This document shows positions 12,701 through 20,945 of a DNA stretch of 64,000 nt, one piece after another. Under the pieces are notes generated by a model. It saw nothing but the letters and a program-made list of their open reading frames with translations, had not been told where the DNA came from and did not search any database. Both the position numbers and the translations under genes were made by a program. The number at the start of each line of letters is the position of its first letter. Positions within the stretch are counted from its first letter, which is position 1. The stretch comes from Budorcas taxicolor (Eukaryota; Chordata; Mammalia; Artiodactyla; Bovidae): positions 147,031,622 to 147,095,621 of the forward strand of contig NC_068920.1 of NCBI RefSeq assembly GCF_023091745.1, read 5' to 3'.

Positions 12701-15700
12701 TAATTTGAAACACCTGATGTTCTTTCAGCAATTTAAGCTTAAACTATACAATTTTTACTACCTAGATGCCAAGTCCAAATTAATCAGGTTTTATTCTAAT
12801 TAAATTTAATTAAGATTAATCAGGTTTTAGCCTAATAAAAACTGTTACTACTAAAGTTTAAACAGGAACATGAGTTGGCATCTAGGCATTCTCTGTTATT
12901 CATCTAAGAACAGCAATGTATTTCATGCAGTTATTTCACAAACATTTATATATATTATATATTTCATGTGTGTATCCTTAAAACTACCTCATGTAGAAGA
13001 GTCCGCCATTATCATTAGCCTAATTTCAAACCTGAGCATCTGGCTCTAGGCAATCAGTCACAAAAATAAAAAGCATCAACTAACCTTCACCTTAGATTCT
13101 TCTCAATAATGGTTAATTATATGTACTCCCTGGATTAATGAAATAGATTGCCTTTCACAGTACACCCTAGCTGAGGTTATTTTAAAGGAAATTAATTTTC
13201 CCTATTATAAAAGGGTGTGTTCAAAATCACTGTGAGAAATGGATTTCTGAAAGCTGAGTATCATATTTAACTTGCCTAACCTGACAACTCCATAGTTGAA
13301 ACATGTCAGAAAAGAAGCAGTTTTCTTTAAAAGCACAGACAATCATGAGAGATTACAGATACAGAATAGAGAAACATACGCCAACAGATACAAAGAAATA
13401 CACTCCCTTGACTAATAGTATTTTTTGCATAGTAGTTGCACCACTGAAAAATTAAATCATCTACAATAAACAGAATAAAAAATGGGTATGCTTTAAGAAG
13501 TTGCTTCCAATTTTACCAAAAATAATTATCAAATTTAATTCAATTTTGGCTTAAAATTCTGGCAACTTCATTAGAATCTATTTAAAATTCCAATTGCACA
13601 CCCCCAAATTATGAAAATGAAAACATGATTGAAAAATATTAAGCACATATGAAGAAAGAGCTTACCAAGTTTTCGTTTTCTTTTAAGTCCCCGGTTGATG
13701 GCTTGTATTTTAGTATTAGGAATAGCCCCAGTGTCTATAACTTCCCTAGATCTCTGCAGGAAACAGAAGCAGACCATTAAAAAGGGCCATACACAGGTAG
13801 CTTCACTTCTCCTCGACCGTGTTTCCAAGCATGCCCTGGGGCGTGCAATGAACCAGACCATGGATGCCGGGACTAGTGACCGTAGCATTTTGGGAAAATT
13901 AGATAAAGTGGAACACTCTGGTTAGCCTTTATGTTATTTTCTGATTCAGAACTTCTTAGTACCTAAAACTGTGTGGAGAATAGTTATACCAGATAAATGA
14001 CTGTCAAATGAATAACCTTTTATTTTCAATCAGTTTTTAACTGTTTGACACCTAAAGTCAAATTTATTCACCCTTTTTTCTCCACCCCAAACCACTTTGA
14101 AACTAAAATAATTTCTGTATTTATTATAGTTAGCAATGCCTAAGCTACACACAGATTATTTCATTCTACTTTTCTATGTGTTTGAATCATACTCTAAAAC
14201 AGTTTTATGAAATTATAAAAATACTACTTTCATTCTTAATCAGACCTATAGGATTTTAGAATGACTTATTGCTGAGTACAGTTCACCCCAAAGTCTTCAA
14301 TTCCAAGTGCTCTCAAGGGCTGGGACCTAAGATTCCGGTTCTCTCACAACCAAAATATGTTAATAAAAGCATCAGCCCTACGTGATGGGGGAAAGGTGAA
14401 GATTTTTAACCAACAATGAACACTACCTATGTATTTGTCTAAATCTAGAGATTTGGAATGAAATTTACCTTCAACTTTCATTAAGAATAAAAGAAATGCC
14501 TCTAACAACAGGATTTTTGGAATACATTCTCTCTGTATTCCACAGAAACCACATTCAAAGCTGTTCTAGTGGATGGGGTTGGCCATACTGAGAACATAAG
14601 ACACTTCAGAACACACACCAGAGCAATTACCCAACAAAAAAAGGTAAAACCTATAAAGAGTGGGGGTGGGGGGGATGGCGGAGGAAGGCTTAAAATAAGA
14701 ATTAGACAAAATGCAAAATAACTAAAAGCTAAAAAAAGCTAAATACCCAGACTGAAGCTGTAACTACGGAATGGTTTTACTGTGGACTATTTATACAGTT
14801 AATTAACACATTCACACAAGATTGGGGGTACTCACCCATATCCCCTTGCCCCTCTCATATACAGACAGTCTCTCATATAAAAGACTAAATGGAAGCTACT
14901 GAAATGTATGTTGAGCTCACTGGTGATTGTAGCTTTCACCTTCATTTCTACATTTTCTACAGTAAATCTGTTCTTATGATCATACAAATCTGTTAAACTC
15001 ACACAATCTTCGCTTATACCTTTATTAAATACCCATAAAATACTTGCAAGAATATCTATACATAGACCAGATTTAAGACCTGAAAATATTATTCCTGTAT
15101 AAAGTCAATCAAGATAACATTCTAATTCCTTTATCAATTCAGAAGGCCTTCCTTCAGATGATGGGTATCTAGAAAATGAAAATTACATACAAGAGTAAGT
15201 GGAGGGGCAATGAAAGGAGCAGAAAAACACGGAAAGCTGTACCACAACCTCCACTCTCCATAGGTGTAACCACACCTCACCGGCCATTTCCCACCAGGTG
15301 GATTTAAACATTGGCACACCAAGCCCACACCAGTCACGTCCTTTTCTATCTAAAGAACGTGCCATAAAGCCAAGAGAACCACTGAGGTTGTGCAACACAC
15401 AGCTCTGTCTATCACACGGGAGGTACTGAGATAGGTTCTGGGCCTATAGGAAGATGGTGCCCACCGTCCAGAAGGCTCCACTCTTGACAGGTTATTCCAT
15501 ACAAAGCTGGTACCTTTCAAATGTGGAAATACTGGTATTAGGATCTTTCAGGTTAAAAACTGACTGCAGCAGATTTTATCAGACAGAAATAAATAGAAAT
15601 ACTATCAAAGACAAATAAAAGAAAGCAATTAGTTAATGTATTAATAGTTTAATTTCTCCAAAGAAAGTATATGCTGTCTTCATCTGTTAATGACAGTCCA

Positions 15701-18696
15701 TTATACACATCTTGCTTCACCATGTTTACATTTGCACTGCTGGTACAAAACCAAAAACTGTTAATGCCTCAACAAACATCAAAGCAAAGGACCAAACTGT
15801 GCATATTTAAAGTGTATGATCTGATGTGTGTGTATGTATATCCGTGAAACCATCACCACAAACGAAGTAATGAACATATCATCACCCCAACAATTTCATC
15901 CAGTGAGTTCATATCTTATGAATACTGTGGGTGAGCAAATGGGAAGCAGAATGAAGAACAATGACTGTCTCAATAATAGTTGCAAGCTAAATTAACCACG
16001 TTTCTCAAAAATCCCGGAGGACTACAGGGCAAAGATAATAAACATATCTGCTCTTCCTGGCTCTGTAGAGTTTGAGCAAATCCTCTTCCGGAGAGAAAAG
16101 TCCTGGTGTGTTTAGCCCACCCAACAGCAGGCTGTCCACACTCTGGATTATTTGGTTATGTTATTCGGTCCTGAGAGTTGTGGTGACGAGAAGAGGACCT
16201 AGCATTTCCTGTGTGAATGCAGTCCCATTTACCAAGGACCCACAGGACAGGATGCCAGCCTCTGTCCTAAGAGGCAGGTGTGGTAGAATAAAATGAACAC
16301 TGGAGTCAGAAGCCTCAGGTTCAAATCCTGCCTCAACACTATCTAGCCATTAGACTTTGGCAAACTCACCTGATGAGGCCCACTTGCCCTACCTGTAGAC
16401 AGGCATAATAGTGTATCTCACACATTGTAAAGAGGAGGAAATGAATGAATGGATAAGAAAACACTCATGATGTGTAAGGCATTGTGCAAAGACATAATGA
16501 AAACAATGTATATTTCTAATACTCATGATAGTCCTCTAACATTGTATATTCCAAACCTCCATGCTATCATGGCACATTAAAAACTCTTAAATAAGTACTA
16601 ACTAATGAAAAGAAATTTATCATCATCCAAGTGCAAGTTTAATTATTTCCCCTTATAAATATACCATACAGTCTGAATCAGGAAAACACTTATATTTATG
16701 GCCCAAGATAGTTTCAGAAGCTCATCCTAAATCTAATTCAAAGTCTTTAACCCTTGTGTCAGTACTTGAGGACAACTTATATTCTCGGTATTTGGGCACT
16801 GCTTAGTAATAAAAATAGATCAATTTGGCGGTGGGGGGGGGTACTATGCCATATATTAGGCTAACATTGCAATTTTTAAAGCACAAGCAAATTCATAAAT
16901 GAGACCTGTTACTTACTTCTGTAACATTGTGGCAAGAAGTGCAATAATATTTGCCTTCATCAGTAAGACCCCAAGAAACAGCGGCACACTGAGAACAGCG
17001 CTCTCTGAACTCTCTCTGTGGGAGAAAAGGAACGTCACATTTAACACACTGCACCTAAACCCTGCCGTTCTACCTAAAGGTTTCCCTGCAATTTTACTCT
17101 ATCAGTAAAGAATCACTGAAAATAGAAAACATACCAGAGACTATTATCTACAAACAAGGAGAACAGCAGTTCAGTCTGAGCAGTTTGAAACAGAATTAAA
17201 CTAAAACACACAGTGTGTGGGAAGGGGAAGAAAAAAGGTGGTAGGGATAAAGTGGGGGGTGGGGGAAGATGAGTAAATAAAACTTGAAAATGCTGTGAGG
17301 AAAAAAGATGATGAGATTTAAGTATAGAGAAGACATAAACAGCATACCATTTGGAACTTCCTCTAGGACACTAAGAACACATAACCCAACACAAAGGAAC
17401 CAGAGTTTTATTACAGTTCTTTCAAGTTTCCATTTGTTCATTCAGCAATCCAAGGAGTACCTACTATGTATACACTTAACTAGGTGCTGGAGATGTGACG
17501 TTGAGCAAAACAGACAAGAGCCCTACTCATAACTCTACAGGCTCATGGTGAGTTCTAGTTGTTCATTTCATTAACCCAGTATCTACACACCATTAACCAC
17601 CATTCAAGAGACATTTATCGAGCACCTACAATGAGAAAAGCCTTCTATCACCATGATGCTTCTGTACATACATAGACTGGCACTGAATAATCAATTCTCA
17701 GCTCTTTGGTGTGTGAAATCTTATTATCATTGATCTAATTACCCAATATTCCTCTAACACCATCAGTTCAGTTCAGTTCAGTCCCTCAGTCTGACTTTGC
17801 AACCCCATGGACTGCAGCATGCCAGGCCTCCCTGTCCATCACCAACTCTTGGAGTTTACTCATATTCATGTCCATTGAGTCGGTGATGCCATCCAACCAT
17901 CTCATCCTCTGTCCTCCACTTCTCCTCCTGCCTTGGATCTTTCCCAGCATCAGGGTCTTTTCAAATGAGTCAGTTCTTTGCATCAGGTGGCCAAAGTATT
18001 GGAGTTTCAGCTTCAGCATCAGTCCTTCCAATGAATATTCAGGACTGATTTCCTTTAGGATGGACTGGTTGGATCTCCGCACAGTCCAAGGGACTCTCAT
18101 CAAAGACTGGCAAAACGCACGGCCAATTGATTCCAAAAGCAGGTCAAGTTTTCAGGGACCCTATACTGGTAACTAGCGAAATCTTGGCCGTGCCCTCACA
18201 CCCGAATTTGGCCCTCCCTACGCAAGGCCGAGACGAGGATTCCCAAAGACTAGGTGCTGGGAGATGTGACGTTACTTGGGGTTACAGGGGTTACTTGGGG
18301 GGCATTCGGGTTCCAGCCCCAGGCCTCCCTCGCCCAACCTCCAGCATCAAAGGGAACCTGCGGGTGGTCCAGTCTAGAGGAGGTGAGCCACGAGGGCGGC
18401 CACCTCACAAAACCCACAAGCTCATCCTCCCCCTAAAACACACCCCCTTCGATCAACACCTCACCCCGTCTCCACTCACAACCTCAGCCAGCCAGGGGCT
18501 CCAGCCTGTCTCCCCCACCACGCCGGTACCCGCGGCCCGCCAGCTTCATCCCTTTCTGACCCGCCCCACTTCGAGACCAGAGCGCCTCCACAGCCAGCAG
18601 GCGTCCTTCAGCGCCTTCTCCTCAGCCTCACGGCCCTCCCGCCGCGTCGCCTGGTCGCGCGGCAGCCGGACTTCTCACCGTCTCCTCCAGGTCCAT
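590..18696 (-). CDS. TAF1B: TAF1B, RNA polymerase I SL1/TIF-IB subunit B (exons 1-7; 3' part outside window)
   Basis: TAF1B is the TFIIB-related subunit of SL1/TIF-IB. This nucleolar complex binds the rDNA core promoter and recruits RNA polymerase I. Seven exons with GT-AG borders join in phase (18+99+88+98+96+154+157 = 710 nt, 236 codons plus 2 nt). The protein opens MDLEETREFRERC and has a zinc ribbon with C13, C16, C31, C34 and H35, the RRN7/TAF1B-type finger. A B-reader/linker-like segment (about residues 40-133), an acidic Ser-rich stretch (about 134-190) and the beginning of the first cyclin-like fold (about 212-236) follow. From memory the human protein is 588 residues, so about 40% is present. 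The start was chosen because its context is strong (G at -3, G at +4) and because it matches the family N-terminus. No stop or frameshift breaks the joined frame. Identity rests on remembered similarity to human TAF1B along every exon. Confidence 0.97.
1220..2250 (+). repeat. Ancient interspersed repeat, family not named
   Basis: This stretch shares diagnostic phrases with 21200-22790: an internal line about an element flanking GGCTGCTATGAAGAATGGA here and GGCTATTGTGG...GAGAATGGACTGC there, and a later TGGTATTTAAAG-like motif. It looks like a divergent copy of the same old mammalian repeat. I recognise the pattern but cannot assign the family with certainty. Confidence 0.5.
2560..2900 (+). 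repeat. Old L1/HAL1-like 3' fragment
   Basis: AACACTGTTTATAATAAGG followed by AAACAACCTAAGTG resembles the 3' part of old mammalian L1 elements. It is heavily diverged and the borders are approximate. Confidence 0.45.
3601..3801 (-). mobile_element. Bov-tA-type SINE
   Basis: Minus-oriented Bov-tA. The Bov-A body includes GACCCCATGGACTGTAGCC, and the tRNA-derived part includes GAACCTGGGTCTCCCGCATT. The tail is the CTTT-rich tract seen as GAAAGAAAGAAAG on the plus strand. The head is slightly truncated at the right end. Confidence 0.9.
4140..4341 (-). mobile_element. Bov-tA-type SINE, minus
   Basis: A complete head (CCACCTGGGAAGCCC at the right) and body are present. GATTATAGATT flanks the element on both sides (before 4140 and after 4341), a probable target-site duplication in locally repetitive DNA. 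Confidence 0.9.
4376..4617 (+). mobile_element. BOV-A2 SINE, 5'-truncated
   Basis: Two Bov-A monomers in tandem are joined by the TTCACTTTCAC-rich linker and end in the (AGC)n tail GCAGCAGCAGCAGC. The first monomer lacks its 5' end. Confidence 0.9.
5279..5393 (-). mobile_element. CHR-type SINE fragment
   Basis: The minus-strand end reads GGGAATTCCCTGGCAGTCCAG, the head of the cetartiodactyl tRNA-Glu-derived CHR/SINE2 family. The body is short and diverged. A GTTT-rich tail precedes it. Confidence 0.75.
6161..6208. repeat. Compound (CG)n/(CA)n microsatellite
   Basis: A run of alternating C/G with occasional T or A (TGCGCGTGCGCGCGCACGCG...) passes directly into (CA)n. The whole stretch is alternating purine-pyrimidine. 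It lies in TAF1B intron 6. Confidence 0.97.
6393..6603 (-). mobile_element. Bov-tA-type SINE
   Basis: Minus-oriented Bov-tA with a GTGAAAGTG tail at the left and a CCACCCAGGAAGCCC head at the right. It is moderately diverged. It lies between the microsatellite and TAF1B exon 6. Confidence 0.9.
6828..6981 (-). CDS. TAF1B: TAF1B exon 6 (acidic/Ser-rich linker, residues 134-184)
   Basis: The acceptor TTTTACAAAATAG has a weak pyrimidine tract; the donor is CTCAG|GTAAAG. The exon encodes VLEDNSSHSDWESEPELL, then an acidic, Ser-rich stretch, and ends KPFPIIKASHS. It ends in phase 1; the split codon becomes GAA with exon 7. A Bov-tA SINE starts about 225 bp downstream in intron 6. Confidence 0.96.
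6982..9126 (-). other. TAF1B intron 5
   Basis: Intron of 2.1 kb. It contains one short BovB fragment at 7815-8030. The remainder looks like unique, AT-rich intronic DNA. Confidence 0.85.
7815..8030 (-). mobile_element. BovB LINE 3' fragment with internal deletion
   Basis: The minus strand matches the BovB 3' end (GGTTGGATAGCATCAGTGAC and neighbours). About 70 bp present in the other copies is missing between CAGCATCAGGGTC and CTTCCAATGAATATTCAG. Confidence 0.85.
9127..9222 (-). CDS. TAF1B: TAF1B exon 5 (residues 102-133)
   Basis: The acceptor is CTTCCACATTAG and the donor is ACG|GTAAGT. The 32 codons begin NEVLHNFWKRYLQKSKQAYC and end KNPVHTSRRKAT, a basic linker segment that closely resembles human TAF1B as I remember it. 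Phase 0 at both ends. Confidence 0.97.
9640..9825 (+). repeat. MIR/L2-class ancient SINE/LINE fossil
   Basis: The region contains TATTTTACCACTGAAGACAC and surrounding phrases typical of the MIR/L2 3' half. It is very diverged and the borders are approximate. Confidence 0.5.
10305..10471 (-). mobile_element. MER5A-type hAT/Charlie non-autonomous DNA transposon fossil
   Basis: The right end carries the terminal inverted repeat (minus strand CAGTGGTTTTCAAACTTGAG). The interior has AACTTGTTAGAAATGCAGAT and GGGCCCTACTCCAGACCTGC, typical of MER5A. It is old and shared across mammals. Confidence 0.85.
10929..11026 (-). CDS. TAF1B: TAF1B exon 4 (residues 69-101)
   Basis: The acceptor is GTCATTTAG and the donor is AAAG|GTAAGT. 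After completing Glu69 the exon encodes KGWDWYVCEGFQHILYQQ and then AEALQSLGVGPELK. This is the most diagnostic TAF1B stretch in the window. It ends in phase 0. Confidence 0.97.
11027..13665 (-). other. TAF1B intron 3
   Basis: Intron of 2.6 kb. Its only clear repeat is the BovB 3' fragment at 11923-12483. The flanks (11030-11920 and 12490-13660) are AT-rich and without recognisable elements. Confidence 0.85.
11923..12483 (+). mobile_element. BovB (RTE) LINE, 5'-truncated 3' end
   Basis: Most of a frame remains open, with the BovB C-terminal motifs YGCESWTVKKAECRRIDAF and YFGHLMRRVDSLEK. The variants INPGISLEG and a GACTGATCTGAACTGAA tail put it in the same subfamily as the 38.2-kb copy. The upstream reverse transcriptase is absent, so it is not autonomous. 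Confidence 0.95.
13666..13753 (-). CDS. TAF1B: TAF1B exon 3 (residues 40-68)
   Basis: A good pyrimidine tract ends in TTTCCTGCAG, and the donor is CTTG|GTAAGC. The exon encodes RSREVIDTGAIPNTKIQA followed by INRGLKRKRKL. It corresponds to the human segment after the zinc ribbon and ends in a basic cluster. It finishes in phase 1; the split codon becomes GAG (Glu) with exon 4. Confidence 0.95.
15810..15930 (+). repeat. Probable old L1 fragment
   Basis: GTGAAACCATCACCACAA and AATGAACATATCATCACC are phrases common in old mammalian L1 3' regions. The match is short, so the call is tentative. Confidence 0.4.
16275..16470 (+). repeat. MIR SINE
   Basis: The core reads CTGGAGTCAGAAGCCTCAGG and TTCAAATCCTGCCTCAACAC, followed by a CTACCTGTAGACAGGCATAA segment in MIR order. 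It lies about 450 bp from exon 2. Confidence 0.8.
16917..17015 (-). CDS. TAF1B: TAF1B exon 2 (zinc ribbon, residues 7-39)
   Basis: The acceptor is CTTTTCTCCCACAG and the donor is GAA|GTAAGT. The 33 codons begin REFRERCSQCAAVSWG and end CTSCHNVTE. They carry both zinc-binding pairs, CxxC (C13, C16) and CxxCH (C31, C34, H35), of the RRN7-type zinc finger. All four cysteines are intact. Phase 0 at both ends. Confidence 0.97.
17016..18678 (-). other. TAF1B intron 1
   Basis: First intron, 1.66 kb. It holds an ancient repeat head (about 17425-17540) and a 5'-truncated BovB (17764-18101). Its upstream end, from about 18.2 kb, grades into the GC-rich promoter island. Confidence 0.85.
17764..18101 (-). 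mobile_element. BovB LINE 3' end, inverted, inside TAF1B intron 1
   Basis: It begins with the repeated CAGTTCAGTTCAGTTCAGT that marks the BovB 3' tail. It is truncated at 18101, and the GC-rich island sequence begins soon afterwards. Its element orientation matches TAF1B transcription. Its open frame is a relic of the BovB C-terminus. Confidence 0.95.
18679..18696 (-). CDS. TAF1B: TAF1B coding exon 1 (start codon, residues 1-6)
   Basis: The ATG is at 18696-18694. It encodes MDLEET and is followed by the donor GTGAGAAG (ACG|GTGAGA) at 18678. The exon joins exon 2 in phase 0 to give MDLEETREFRERC. The exon lies inside the CpG island, and the 5' UTR continues to the right for an unknown length. 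Only six codons are coding, so it is too short to be seen as a stand-alone open frame. Confidence 0.93.
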
Positions 18697-18701
18697 AACG
18701 G

Positions 18702-18746
18702 CGCTTCAGCCGCTTCAGCCGCTTCAGCCGCTTCAGCCGCTTCAGC
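18702..18746. repeat. 9-bp tandem repeat, five perfect copies, in TAF1B 5' UTR
   Basis: CGCTTCAGC on the plus strand (GCTGAAGCG on the minus strand) is repeated five times without change. The array ends five bases before the TAF1B ATG, so it lies in the 5' leader of the mRNA unless transcription starts inside it. The unit length is a multiple of three, so copy-number change would keep the frame of any overlapping upstream ORF. Confidence 0.95.
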
Positions 18747-18778
18747 CGCCGGGACCCGTTACCCGGGCAGCGAGCGCA

Positions 18779-18786
18779 GCTTCCGG
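18779..18786 (-). promoter_or_regulatory. ETS/GABP-type site in TAF1B promoter
   Basis: The minus strand reads CCGGAAGC, the core of ETS/GABPA sites common in housekeeping CpG-island promoters. It lies about 85 bp upstream of the start codon. Binding is inferred from the motif only. Confidence 0.45.
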
Positions 18787-18942
18787 GAGCGGCGGGAAGA
18801 GCCCTCCGGGCGGAAACCCAGACTCTTGACTCTGGATTTCCGTCTTCTACAGCCGCAGGGAAGCCTCCGCGAGCGGTGGGAGGAAGCTCCGCTAATCCGG
18901 CATCCCTCCCAGAAAGCATCCCGTTCCTACTCTAGGAACCGG

Positions 18943-18952
18943 AGCCAATCAG
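18943..18952 (+). promoter_or_regulatory. NF-Y/CCAAT-type site upstream of TAF1B
   Basis: AGCCAATCAG fits the extended NF-Y consensus. It lies about 250 bp upstream of the TAF1B start codon, in inverted orientation relative to the gene, about ten bases from a GC box at 18963-18971. Confidence 0.6.
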
Positions 18953-19020
18953 TAAAAAAAAAGGTGGGCGGCGCCTACTGCTGAGCGGATTCAGTCTTTT
19001 CCGACAGCTGGTGGGAAATG

Positions 19021-20938
19021 CGAAAAATGAAATGCAAAAAGGCGAAATGGTTGTCTGAGGAGGCCTTCCTTACAAATAGCTGAGAAAAGAAGACAAGCTA
19101 AAGGCAAAGGAGAAAAGGAAAGCTATACCCATCTGAATGGAGAGTTCCAAAGAATAGCAAGGAGACGTAAGAAAGCCTTCCTCAGTGGTCAGTGCAAACA
19201 AATCCAGGAAAACAATAGAATGGGAAAGACTAGAGATCTCTGCAAGAAAATTAGAGATACCAAGGGAAATTTTCATGCAAAGATGGACACAATAAAAGAC
19301 AGAAATAGTATGGAGCTAACAGAAGCAGAAGATATTAAGAAGAGGTGGCAAGAATACACAGAACTATACAAAAAAGATCTTCATGACCCAGATAATCACG
19401 ATGGTATGATCACTCACCTAGAGCCAGACATCCTGGAATGTGAAGTCAAGTGGGCCTTAGGGAAGCATTACAAACAAAGCTAGTGAAGGTGATGGAATTC
19501 CAGTTGAGCTATTTCAAATCCTAAATGATGACACTGTGAAAGTGCTGCACTCAATATGCCAGCAAATTTGGAAAACTCAGCAGTGGCCACAGGACCGGAA
19601 AAGCTCAGTTCATTCCAATCCCAAAGATAGGCAATGCCAAAGAATGTTCAAACTACCGCACAATTGCACTCCTCTCACATGCTAGCAAACTAATGCTCAA
19701 AATTCTCCAGGCCAGGCTTCAGCAATACGTGAACCGTCAACTTCCAGATATTCAAGCTGGTTTTAGAAAAGATAGAGGAAGCAGAGATCAAATTGCCAAC
19801 ATCTGCTGGATCATTAAAAAAGCAAGAGAGTTCCAGAAAAACATCTGCTTCTGCTTTACTGACTATGCCAAGGCCTTTGACTGTGTGGATCACAACAAAC
19901 TGTGGAAAATTCTTAAAGAGATGGGAATACCAGACCACCTGACCTGCCTCTTGAGAAATCTGTATGCAGGTCAAGAAGCAACAGTTAGAACTGGACATGG
20001 AACAACAAACTGGTTCTAAATTGGGAAAGGAGTACGTCAAGGCTGTATATTGTCACCCTGCTTATTTAACTTATGTTCAGAGTACATCATGCAAAATGCC
20101 AGGCTGGAAGAAGCACAAGCTGGAATCAAGATTGCAGGGAGAAATATCAATAACCTCAGATATGTAGATGACACCACCTTTATGGCAGAAAGTGAAGAAC
20201 TAAAGAGCTTCTTGATGAAAGTGAAAGAGGAGAGTGAAAAAGTTGACTTCTCAGCATTCAGAAAACTAGGATCATGGCATCCAGTTCAATCACTTCATGG
20301 CAAATAGATGGGGAAACAATGGAAACAGTGAGAGACTTTATTTTGAGGGTCTCTAAAACCACTGCACATGGTGACTGCAACCTTAAAATTAAAAGATGCT
20401 TGCTCCTTGGAAGAAAAGCTTTAACCAACCTAGATAACATATTAAAAAGTAGAGACATTACTTTGCCAACAAAGGTCCATATCATCAAAGCTGTGGTTTT
20501 TCCAGTAGTCATGTATGGATGTGAGAGTTGGACTATAAAGAAAGCTAAGGGCCAAAGAATTTATGCTTTTGAACTGTGCTGTTAAGAGAAGACTCTTGAG
20601 AGTCCCTTGGACTGCAAGGAGATCCAACCAATCAATCCTAAAGGAAATCAGTCCGAATATTCATTAGAAAGACTGGTGTTGAAGCTGAAACTCCAGTATT
20701 TTGGCCACCTGATGTGAAGAGCTGACTTATTGGAAAAGACCCTGATGCTGGGAAAGATAGAAGGCAGGAGGAGAAGGGGACGACAGAGGATGAGATGGTT
20801 GGATGGCATCACCAACTCATGGACATGAGTTTGAGTAAGCTCTGGGAGCTGTTGATGGACAGGGAAGCCTGGTGTGCTGCAGTCCATGGGTTCACAAGGA
20901 GTTGGACACGACTGAGTGACTGAACTGAACTGAACTGA
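19021..20938 (+). mobile_element. BovB LINE fragment carrying degenerate reverse transcriptase
   Basis: Longest LINE piece in the window (1.9 kb of an element that is about 3.2 kb when full length). It starts at AAAAATGAAATGCAAAAAGG, immediately beside the TAF1B promoter, and ends in GAACTGAACTGAACTGA. Broken frames cover the pre-RT linker, the RT fingers (ALISHASK-like region), palm (AKAFDCVDHNKLWKILKEMG) and C-terminus. The catalytic box at 20161-20172 reads YVDD, where the copies at 46.26 and 53.78 kb read YADD. Several stops and frameshifts make it a pseudogene. Confidence 0.96.
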
Positions 20939-20945
20939 CAGCTGA

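Larger units (their letters stand above)
13754..16916 (-). other. TAF1B intron 2
   Basis: Intron of 3.2 kb, largely unique and unusually poor in young ruminant repeats. It contains a probable old L1 scrap (about 15810-15930) and a MIR (about 16275-16470). The rest shows nothing recognisable. Confidence 0.8.
18480..18990 (-). promoter_or_regulatory. TAF1B: CpG-island promoter of TAF1B
   Basis: This is the clearest dense-CpG stretch in the window, with AT-rich DNA on both sides. It contains exon 1, an ETS-type CCGGAAGC on the minus strand (18779-18786), an NF-Y-type AGCCAATCAG (18943-18952) and a GC box GGTGGGCGG (18963-18971). No TATA box is evident, as expected for a housekeeping promoter. 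The exact start site cannot be read from sequence. The NF-Y position suggests initiation near 18.85-18.88 kb. Confidence 0.85.

Noticed and set aside
18127..18984. 285-codon plus-strand ORF across the CpG island, with an SAA repeat
   Set aside because: It is antisense to TAF1B exon 1. It is open because the DNA is GC-rich, the SAA run is only the 9-bp repeat read on the other strand, and its start lies next to BovB-derived sequence. No domain recognised.
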